The position numbers were made by a program, and so were the translations under genes. This document shows, one piece after another, positions 51,901 to 61,089 of a stretch of 64,000 bases of DNA. Each line of letters opens with the position of its first letter. Positions within the stretch are counted from its first letter, which is position 1. The notes beneath the pieces were generated by a model, which did no database searches, had not been told where the DNA came from, and was given only the letters and a program-made list of their open reading frames with translations. Source of the DNA: Theristus sp. LFF4_11 (lineage: Eukaryota > Nematoda > Chromadorea > Monhysterida > Xyalidae); contig JASANC010002977.1 in NCBI GenBank assembly GCA_030248135.1, positions 55,801-119,800 on the forward strand. Reading direction: 5' to 3'.

Positions 51901-54900
51901 CTCGCGAGACACGTCCAACGGCGACGGCGGTGAGTGATCGCTCAATTGGTTGCCGATGGCGAACGTGAAGACACGCGGCGGACTCGGCCGTCGATTCAGC
52001 GGGCTGCCGGCGGCGTCTTTCGGCGTCTTCTCGCTCGGCGTCACGCTGCTCGCGTTGACGAGCGTGCTCGCCGTGGTCGGCTGTTGTTGGTCGATTGGTT
52101 CGTCCGACGCTGATGAAGCGTCGCTTCGACGGCGACCGGCTGGTGGCGCCTGCAGGATGAACTCGTTCAACAGCGGCGACTGCGAGCGTTCGCCGGCATT
52201 GTGGCGGTTCTGCGGTTCGACTGGGACGCGACATTCGGCGGCGACATTACTGACGCCGCCGCGCGACTGAATCACCCAAGCGGCGTCGTCAACGACCACA
52301 TCCTCGACGAAGTCACCGCGTGAGCTGTTGTTCTCGTCCAGTTCATTGTCGTTGGTGTTGGTCGTCTGCTCGGACGTGCTCACCTCCTCCGAGCTGTCCT
52401 CGCTCGGCGTCAGTCCGGAGCGACGCGGCGCGCGCAGCGTTATCGACGCGGCGACGTTCTGCTTGATCTGGTAGTGGTTCTCTTCGGCGGGCGCCGCCAG
52501 CGACAGCTCAGGTGGCGGTGGCGGAGGCGGCGGCGATGCGAGCTTGGTTTTCGGCGACCTAGTCGGCTCCAGCGTGATTACCGGCGGACTTGGGACGGAG
52601 TCGTACGTGCACGAACTGACGGCGCTCCATTGCAACGCGGCGCTATTGTCGCTTCGTGCGCTTTCCGCTCGCTCCGCGTCGTTCGAGTTCGCACGCAGGC
52701 GCTTTTGATCCGTCGTTTTCTGCAGCTGACTGGTTCGACCGGGAATGTTGACCTCGGTCATTTCGGGCGTTATGTCCGGATAGCGTTCGAGGTATCGCTT
52801 CGCACGCTCGAACAACTCCTCCGCCTCGACGGCGCTCGGCTGCGAGCCGCCGATCGGATGCCGCACCGGCAGTTCGACGTCGTCGTCCGAGTTTCGGCCG
52901 TACAGGTTGAATCGATCGTAGTACCGATTACGACTCGAAAGCCGGAAGCCGGCGGAACGCTCGAAGAACGGCGGCGCACTCGCGGGCGGATCCGGCGGCA
53001 CGATGCTGTCGTTGCCGCGGCTGGACGTCTTCGACGACGACACGCTCTTGTACGATCCGTTGTCCGACTCGTTGCTGGTCGAGCGACGACGCTGCGAGTC
53101 GCTCAGCGATCGCGAGCCGCTCTTGTTCTCTTCCACGGTCGTAACAAGCGCCTCCTCGCCATCATTGTCCTTCGCTGCTCTTCCCTCCGCAACGTCGACG
53201 TCGCCGATCGGCCGCGGACCATCGTCGTCGTCCAGTAGTTCGTCGTCGAACTCGTCCAAATCCGAGTCGAGATCCGCCTCGACCTCCTCCATCTCGATGT
53301 CGTCGCCGGTTCGGTCGTCGGCCTGCGAGCTCTCGTTGCTGTCGTCCTTCGATCGTTCCACCTCGATCGAGACGGCGCGCCACGCGCGCACCTGCTCCTG
53401 TCGGGTGCTGTAGAGATGCTGCTCCGGCGGCGACAGCTCCTCCTCCTCCTCCTCCTCTTCGACGTCCGAGTCCTGCGTCAGTTGAACGTGATGCGACAGC
53501 GACAACGCGGACTTGTTCGTCGTGACGACGTTGCCGCTGTTCTGCCGACTGGCCGGCTTCGACCGATTGCCGGATGCGTCCTTGGTGACGGCGGTTGGTG
53601 ATTTCGTTCGATCACGATCGTCAGTAACGCTGTGCGGCGGCGGCTGTTGTTGTTGCTTGCTAGTGCCGTTCGCTTCAGTGGCCGGCTTTGCAGCATTGGC
53701 GTTTCCAGCGTTCACTATCGTTGCGACAACGTTTCGAGCGCCAGAGAATGGTTGACGTGTTGTAGTTTGCTGGTCAACGGCTTTTGGATGACAGACCAGA
53801 GACGGTTCGTGACTGGTTGATTTCGCAGTTGGTGACTGCCAGGCGGTTGCATCGTTGCCGGCTGCTTTCGAGGCGTCGTTGTGGACAGTATGAGCGATTG
53901 AAGCTGTTGAGTTCTTGCGACTCGACGGCTGTTGTTGAATCGTCTTTTCCAATTGTGGCTGATTTTTTGAGCGGTCTTGTGACGGCGGGTCGAAAAGTGA
54001 CGTTTTTCGCGGTTGTGGTTGCTGTTGTTGTTGTGGTTGTTGCGGTTGCGGTGGTTTCGTTTGCGGTGATGGACTGAAAACGCTAGCAAATGACAACGGT
54101 TGCATGTCGGTTGATGCGTGTTGATTGGCGCGTTCACTGAAGAACTGTTTGTACATGGGCGTTTGCTGCAGTTTCGTTGGCGACGGACTGTCGGTGGTCG
54201 CCGTGGTTGCGCCACGTTTTGCTGGCGATGACACTCGTGGTGTCGGCGGTTTCTCGGGCGATTTCGGGCGAGCAACCACGGTTTGCTCGTGCGACGGTCG
54301 CTTGTTGTTTGCCGAGGATTCGTTCGTTTGCGACTGGCTGTTCGCAGTTGGTGACGTCGTTGTGGTGGTGGTCGTTGTCATTTGCTCCGTCCGCGATGGA
54401 ACGCGTACAATCGTCGACGGCTTCGACGTGCTGGCCGGCACGCCAATGATCGACTCGAGCAGCTCGTGCGCGAACGGATTGTCGGCGAACTTTGGATGCG
54501 CTCGAATGCGACGAACGAGATTGGGCGCGACCAGGCCTCGCTCGGACTCTTCGACCAACTGGTTCATCAGTGTGTTCAGCGAGTCGACGTCGAGCGCGTC
54601 CTGACGCGCGGCGGAGCCGGCGAAACGCGCTGGCGAGACTGTCGTGGTTGTACTGGTCGCTGAGGTTGATGTGGTCGTTGAAGTTGTTGTTGTTGTTGTT
54701 GTCGTCGTCGTTGTTGTTGTTGCTGGGGGTGTCGGTGAGTGTGGAGTAGCGGCTTTCGCGAATGTCAACGGCTGATTGACGCTCGTACGAGTGAACGGCT
54801 CCGGACTGCGACTCGGCGATGCGCGATGCGGCCGCTGCACGACCGGCGACGCCAAGCTGAAAACGGACAATTGCGGGTTTAATTGCGCTAACGAGGACAA

Positions 54901-57900
54901 AATGATGCAACGTTTTCGAGTGTCGCATCATCATTATTCCTGGTTCTGGAGTCATAAAATTCTATGTATGGATTGGATATTGTGTCTTTTTAAGCAAAAG
55001 TTCTCTTTTCCACTGTCAATGGATAATTATTGTTCTTCTCGGTCACCATTTAGCCCAAATCCTTTGCATTTCCGAAAAATGCCCGCATTACATCAGTTGC
55101 ACTGTCCCATGGCGATTTTTTTTGCAAGAATCTCGCGAAACGCAGAAGCTACAGCGAAGAAAAAACGTTTCGGTTGATCGCACAGCGTACCGTTCGTTGG
55201 CGGTCGTTGTCGCATCCGCTTCCGTCGCCGACGGGCTCGCATGCACCGGCACTTCGGGCGTGCGCGAGCGAGGTCGACTCGACGGTCGATGGTATTGATT
55301 CGTGGGCGACGGCGCTTGCAGGCGAGACTCGAGCGCTTTCAGTCGACTCAGCGGGTCTTGCCATTCGACCATTGAGTCGTACCTGCGGTGTTGTGAAAAC
55401 ATTTTTTTGAAACGAAACAAAATTATGTGCTTTTAGCGCTAAAAACAAGATGTTTCACGTCTCTTGACATGAATTTGGAATGGATCTAAGGTAATGAGTG
55501 CTACGGTGTTTGCAGTAGCAGCGAGTGGCAAAAAATCGACCATTTCTTTTCGCTTCTGCATGACACAACAACAACTGCGTATAAAACAATCGGCTCGAAA
55601 ACAAGCACAAACTCGTTTGTTCGCTCCGGTTGCTCCGGTTGCTCCGTCGTGGTGATTTTCGTCGACGGCACTTCCGGCGGCGGCGACTCCGAGACACGTC
55701 GCCGCTGCGATGGCCGTTTATTGTAATCGTACGATTCCAGTTCCGTTCGGTCACGATGATGGTGATGATGATGATGATAATGATGACGATGTTGATGCGG
55801 CTGATGGTCTTTCTCTGTGGCGTGCTTGATGTCCGTGTCGTGGATGTCGTTCAGCTTCGGCAGCGACTCCTTTTTGCGTTTGTTGTTCGGCCACGCATCG
55901 TCCAGCACCTTTTCGGCCTCCTTTCGTCGTCGTCGAAATTCTTCGATTCGTCGTCTGGTGGACGAAACGACGCCGCCCGACTCGGCGAAGATGTCGATGT
56001 CGTCGGCGAGATCTTGTACGATCAGCGAATCCGGTCGCTCGCTCAACGGCGTGTAGTCGGTGATCTGGAAATGATGGGCATGGCCGGTTTTTGGTGAACA
56101 TCGTTGAAGGGCTTTGTATCAACAAGGGCGTTGCATTCTGATTTGACTGATGATCAGAATCTTGATCAGAGTTTCACGTTGTAGGTCAAGCTTATGCGTG
56201 AACGGAGCTCCTCATTTCATCAGGCACTCAGTGCAATTCGATCCCTTTTTCACCGTCATAATCTGCTGCTTATATTTCTCTTCTGTCCACTTGTTTTTTT
56301 TTGAAACTGAAATGCGAGAACCGTGCTTCATATTTGCTTGCGTACCTGATTTTCAGTCATGTCCAGTATCGACGTTGCCGTAGTGCCGCTGTCCATGTTC
56401 AGCCACCAATGCGTCGCAATGTCGTAAATGTCACCGCGGCGGTCCGCGTTTACCCGCAGCATGTTTCGTATCAACGATGATGCCGCTGGAAGTTAGTAGC
56501 GCACAAAATGACCATGAATAATAAAGGTCCGGATTTGAAAAAAGCTCGTTAGGATGATGTTTTAAGCGCATGTTTTTGACTGATTTAATGAGTTTTTAAA
56601 CAAAAAAAATAACAAAAAAATAAAGAAACGCGTACTCGACGGCTGGTCCGGCTCGTAATAGGCGCCGCGTTTTATCTGTCGAATCATTCGATTGAAGTCG
56701 CGCCCATCGAATGGCATCGACCCGTAGACGAGAGTGTACAAGAGCACGCCTAAACTCCAGCAGTCAACCTGCGTGTGGTTTTTACACCTTATTCGAAGCG
56801 AGAACTTGGCGGCGAAATTCAGTACTTTATCCGCTGTGGTGGTTCACACGGAGGCTATTTGTTTCTTAACGTTGTAAAAAAAATCCTAGTCTGAAGATGG
56901 TGCACTTCGTTATAACACAGTAATGTTGCACAATCCGAAACAACGCAAGCACATGCGATCAAGCGCACCGCATCACGCATGTGGAGACGGTCTGTCACAC
57001 TGTGCCTGTGTGTTTGTTTGTGACTCCGCAACGCATCACTGTGTTGTAAACAGAGAGCGTCAAGACTTTAGCACTTCAGTGAACAATCTTCAAGACTATA
57101 CAGTCCATCTGGAAAGTAAATGCAACATGACGTAATGACCAACGAATCGCGCTGAGACTTGCTCATGACCAACCAATCAGCGCTGAGACTTGCTTATGAC
57201 CAACCAAGCAGCGCTGAGAAATTTTATGACCAACCAATCAGCTAGTTGCATATATCAGCGAGATAGACTGTCCCTGTAGTACTTTGCATTACCTCCGGTC
57301 CTTTGTAGGGAATGCCGTTTATAATCTCCGGTGACGCGTATAATGGGCTGCCGCAGAACGTGTGCAACAGTGATTTCTCGCTGAAGTAGTTGGACAAACC
57401 AAAGTCAGCGATCTTCGCGTGCATGTCCTTGTCGAGCAGAATGTTCTCCAGCTTCAGATCACGATGCGTCACTTTGTTCTGAGAACAATCGACACATTGT
57501 GGCGAGAGTCTTGTAATTTCAACAAAACAGACTTTTTCGACAAATTTCAACAAACAACAAAACAAACAGATAAACAAAACGATTTCACCGCATCAACAGA
57601 CGGTTTCTTTTGGGTGTGTAGCTCGGTTCCGAAATCGCTAAGAGACTCCGGAACTGGAGACACGCTGCGTGTTGGCAAATGAGCTCGCCAATGTTCAGCG
57701 AATCACTTCCGTTGTGATTTACAAGAAAACCAAACTAGCCACTTGTAAACAAACCCGCACTGTGTCGAGCGACTAACCTTGTGACAATACAGTACGGATG
57801 AGACGATCTCACGGAAAATCCGTCGTGCGTCATGCTCTGGAAGGCAGCCCTTTGCGCTCACATAATCGTACAGCTCGCCATTAGAAGCGTATTCCAGCAC

Positions 57901-60900
57901 GATGATGATCTTCTCGCGGTTTTCGAACACTGAAATTTGTTGAAGGCTTTTGTTGAGAACACGCTTTTCAAATTATTTTACTTTTCATTACATTTCAGTG
58001 TGTATTTTTGTCTGATATTTCGTTTATTAACCCGCATTGATGAACGTTCCCAAGGTTCCCAAGTTGCGTGGCGAACTTTTTTGAACTGCAAGGGATTTTT
58101 AGATTTTTAGCCCGCAAAACAAGTTGACTTGACAGGCACAGCTTCCTCCTGTCGTCGTGAGATGTGCCCTTCAGACGAAAACCCGTCATACTGCAATGCA
58201 AGCATAAAAACGTATGTTGTCATTTTGTCGACCAACCCGCCGTTGAGCGACACCAGCATACATTGCAGACGCGCATTGCTACACACACACGCACATTGGT
58301 TGCTTGGCTTTTTTTTAAAAACAAGGAAAAAACCTTTGACGCAAAACGCAAGTTCGGCTATTTGGAAATAAAGACGCTATGTGGCATCTTTAAAGCTGCA
58401 CCTTTTCACTATGTGCGCGTGGAAAAATCAAATAATTTTTTGCTCAATAAGGAAACACGTTGAGTGTAATGTTATAACGCCGAAGTACAGCAAACAAAAA
58501 GGCACAGCACACAGTTTCTGTGAAAACAGACAAAAATCGTTGATGATAACTTCGTTTTAGCGGCGAACCTTCATAAATTTCAATGATGTTCGGGTGCTTC
58601 AATGCGGCCATAATGCGGATCTCACGTTTTATGCGCACCAAATCCTGTTTATTCTCAATGGCGCTCTTCTTGATGATTTTCACGGCAACCTGCAACATTC
58701 AGTGGGGCGTTCAAACGGAGGTGAAAACTGAGAAAAGTGCAAAAAATCTGTTTTTCTGAGGTGATCTCAGATGGGTGAATAAAATGAGCTTCAGAAAACT
58801 GACTGACCCATGGAAAAGGTTGACTTTTTTGAAAGTTGCTCTCTGAACTGAACGCTCGAAATCGAGGTCCGCCCAAACGCACCTCTCGCTTGTGTCTACT
58901 GTCAAAAGCGAGCATCACTTTGCCGTAAGTGCCGGAGCCAAGTTTTCGCAGCAGCTCGAAACGATTCCGAGCCTCCGTCTCGACGGGCGTCGCCGACGCT
59001 GCGCTTCTGAGCCTCGACGCCGGACTCTCGGAGCGAAAGTTCAGGTGGTCACCACTGGAGCTGGGCTCGTCGGCTGCTGAGCTCGCTGCAGGGACAATTT
59101 TATTTGTTGCTGTTGCTGTTGTTGGGATTTTAGGCGATGTTTTTAGCCAGGGCTAACCCAGAGAAGCGTACTGAACGCCATTGAGTAGGGCGCCTATCGA
59201 GTTTGTCTCTGTCATTAAATGCCAATAGACCCCTCGGCGGGGCTCGATACCCCAACCGCACAGACTGTAGTCTAACGCGCTAACCACCAGGCCACGAAGG
59301 TGCCAATGTTATTTGTTGTTGTTCTCATTCACACCGTGTCAAGAGAAAAAAATAATGAATGTAAAAGCCCGCTGAAGAAAACTGAAATGTTTTATCGGTC
59401 ATTCCAGAAAAATTCTAAAGTATTGGGATGGAAATACAATTGTAACCAGTTACACTGTGGACTCGACACAAGCGTGCAGTTCACCTGCAGCTGTTCGTAG
59501 CGAAGGCAGCGGCAGCTCAACGGTGTGATGGTGATGTGTGGTGTGGTGGTGGTGGTAGGAATACTCGCCACGTGGCGGTCGCGCGCTAGTCGTCGAATAG
59601 TCACGGTCATTGCTGGTAGCACTCGTGTAGTTCGACGTTGCGTTGTGACGTTTGTGCACCACGTCCGTGGTGTTGTGCGTTGTGGTGCCTGCGTGCGCAC
59701 GAATAATGTGCCTTTTTTGTAGCAACTGAGAAACATTTCCTCGAGAAACAAAGAACTATTAGTTTTTTGCAATTCGTTGAGCAATACCCCAGTGGTGACT
59801 CAACAGTTTGTTGAGTGTTTTTTCAGTTGACAAATGTGGCTGAACATTGGATACACGATGTCTTGGTATGCCACAGTGGATGCGTATCGCAAAAAGTGGA
59901 ACCGATCGTTAACCGAAGGCGCGAGGACCGCCTTACAGTAAACACTTTTTTCTTGCGATCCCGCGGGATGATTTGCGGATATACGCTGACCGAGCGACAC
60001 CTTCACCGTGGTACACCACATGGTCGACTAACAGGGCGGGGGCATTGATGTGAAACAACAGTTCAAAAAGTATTGAATCAGTGTTTTTAGACAGCTAAAG
60101 ACAAAAAATCTGTTACACTTGTTGAAACTGTCAATCGAGTTTGAAAACTGTTTGAAAAGACAGGCCGGCATCAACGAAATAAAAAATGCAACCAGTCAGC
60201 GGTTACAATTTGCTCCGATTATGCAATTTGCAACGTTACGATTTTGCAACAAAACAGCTCCGACACACCGGTGGCGATGTTGCTGGCGCCGACGAGCGCG
60301 CTGGACGGAGTGACGATCGAGCTGTACCCGGTGGCCGTCGTTGACGGCGTCGCCGTGGAGGTGCTGGCCGTGCCGCCGGACGTGCCGCTGTACGGTGTTC
60401 GGTAGCTGAAGTAAAAGGATTTTTTTTATTTTTTGGTCCGCGTCTCAATGCGCGCATAGATAGGTGAACAGTTCAATGGATGGCGCGCGGGAATTCAAAA
60501 TTGGTAAAGTGACCCGAGTTCTCTACATAGGGCCGACTTTGAATCGCCACATAAAGATTGAAACTTTGTTTTCTTTTCACGTCTGCACACGCATTCAAGT
60601 CGCAGAATTTAAAAAAATTGTTATTACAATGTAGTTCCAGTGTGTTTACTTTTAAACCTGTCACTTTTTTACGCAAAATACTGCTCCCGAGAAAGAAAGG
60701 AAGAACGGAATCGGAGTTGCAAGGAGGCTTACTTAGCCACAATGATAGGGTGTTTGATTTCAACCAAACCCGATACATTCGTTTTTCTCACTGTAATTCG
60801 CAAGTTTCGCATTTTCTGTATTCTGCAAAATGCTTTACGAGCCATTCAGTCCTTTCGTTGCTGTGTCGTTGAACCAACAGCGTGGGGGCGAGTGCAAATT

Positions 60901-61082
60901 TGTTTCTGTTGCGAAATTTATGCAAAAATACGGTGGTTGCATATCGAAAAAATATAACCTGTTTCGGAGCACACAAAAACGTTTGGTTGGTTGGTACGCA
61001 AACCTAACCGTTGGTAATACGAAGGTGTGTAGTGTGTTCGGCGACCGGCGAATCGTGACGTTCGATGGCTTCCGATCGCCAT
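45955..61082 (-). CDS. unc-82: Giant NUAK/UNC-82-like Ser/Thr protein kinase, 18 exons, about 2,508 residues
   Basis: AMPK-related kinase of the NUAK group; C. elegans UNC-82 acts in muscle thick-filament organisation (family knowledge). Exons (minus): 61082-61021 (tentative start), 60405-60269, 59688-59485, 59085-58883, 58689-58569, 57929-57778, 57478-57293, 56768-56636, 56485-56346, 56064-55613, 55382-55191, 54856-51345, 50945-50792, 50444-50183, 48716-48224, 47702-47310, 47116-46702, 46270-45955. Every junction agrees in phase. The kinase domain spans about residues 175-428: GSGTYGKV loop, VAVKII Lys, [11 protein letters not shown], activation loop [15 protein letters not shown] with the LKB1-type Thr, YEPDQPS, NPDRR-like NADRR and HWW. 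The rest is low-complexity Ser/Thr/Pro/acidic sequence. The N-terminal two exons and the donors of exons 10 and 16 are least certain. An alternative stop at 50081 would give a shorter form. Confidence 0.85.
46425..46685. repeat. Imperfect foldback with repeated GTGCAC motifs in the last kinase intron
   Basis: TGCACGTGTTCGTGCACATG near 46445 is mirrored by ATTTGTGCACGAACATGTGC near 46650. The arms are about 50-70 bp with mismatches. It is probably a decayed MITE inside the intron between the exons ending 46702 and starting 46270. Confidence 0.5.
48720..50180. other. Long intron of the kinase gene
   Basis: AT-rich, about 1.47 kb. At 49672-49862 GACGTTCGAAAGGGCAAGAT..ATGCAAAA is mirrored by CTGCATATCTCGCCCTG and GTCGAACGTC, a degenerate inverted-repeat element. 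No coding block is seen. Confidence 0.5.
51150..51340 (+). mobile_element. tRNA-derived SINE, copy 4, abutting a splice donor
   Basis: It starts CGTGGCCTGGTGGTAGTGCG, has GGATCGAGCCCCGCC, AATGACAGAAAACTCGATGG, GGCGTTCTGTCCGC and CGCCTAAAAATC, and ends in a short (AAC)n tail at 51340. It lies antisense in the kinase intron. CTCACC occurs on both sides (51343-51348 region on the left edge at 51143-51148, and 51341-51346 on the right), and the right copy contains the splice donor of the 3.5 kb exon. Confidence 0.8.
51345..54856 (-). CDS. unc-82: 3.5 kb coding exon of the NUAK/UNC-82-like gene
   Basis: A single uninterrupted frame of 1,170 codons, begun by TTTTCAG and closed by AATG/GTGAGT. It is predicted disordered: a run of 13 Thr near the start, [13 protein letters not shown] and eight Glu in a row, with many Ser-Pro and Arg-Ser pairs that could be phosphorylated. 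It is GC-rich compared with the surrounding introns. Antisense frames such as 52474-53238 (plus) are shadows of its codon bias. UNC-82-type proteins also have long non-kinase tails, but I cannot align this one from memory. Confidence 0.85.
56770..57290. other. Kinase intron containing a CCAAT-motif MITE
   Basis: This intron separates the exons ending 57293 and starting 56768. It is about 520 bp, with the MITE at 57099-57271 taking up a third of it and lying some 20 bases from the splice donor. No coding block is seen in the rest. Confidence 0.55.
57099..57271. mobile_element. MITE carrying repeated ACCAATCAGC motifs, copy 2
   Basis: Same ends as 45742-45900. The interior has four near-tandem units of about 31 bp (ATGACCAACCAATCAGCGCT..GAGACTTGCT), one more than copy 1, and one unit reads AAGCAG in place of AATCAG. 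Confidence 0.75.
59101..59300 (-). mobile_element. tRNA-derived SINE, copy 5, next to a splice acceptor
   Basis: In minus orientation: CGTGGCCTGGTGGTTAGCGC, the AGTCTGTGCGG block, GAGCCCCGCCGAGG, AATGACAGAG, GGCGTTCAGTACGCTTCTCT and CGCCTAAAATCC, then a degenerate (AAC)n tail ending about 16 bases before the acceptor of the kinase exon 59085-58883. It has the same orientation as the gene. Confidence 0.8.
60450..60615. repeat. Old dispersed repeat, copy 3 of 3
   Basis: CGCGCATAGATAGGTGAACA through AAGTCGCAGAATTTAAAAAA, the best preserved copy of the family at 5025 and 29435. It lies in the first intron of the kinase gene model, or upstream of the gene if the tentative first exon is wrong. Confidence 0.55.
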
Positions 61083-61089
61083 GTTTAGT

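Noticed and set aside
52474..53238. 254-codon plus-strand open frame
   Set aside because: It lies wholly antisense to the 3.5 kb kinase exon and is Arg-rich only because of the GC-rich codon use of the other strand. The same holds for 51640-51933, 53003-53413 and 54125-54604.
59800..60021. 73-codon minus-strand frame between kinase exons
   Set aside because: The flanking kinase exons (60269 and 59688) already join in phase 1, and this block has no matching acceptor and donor.
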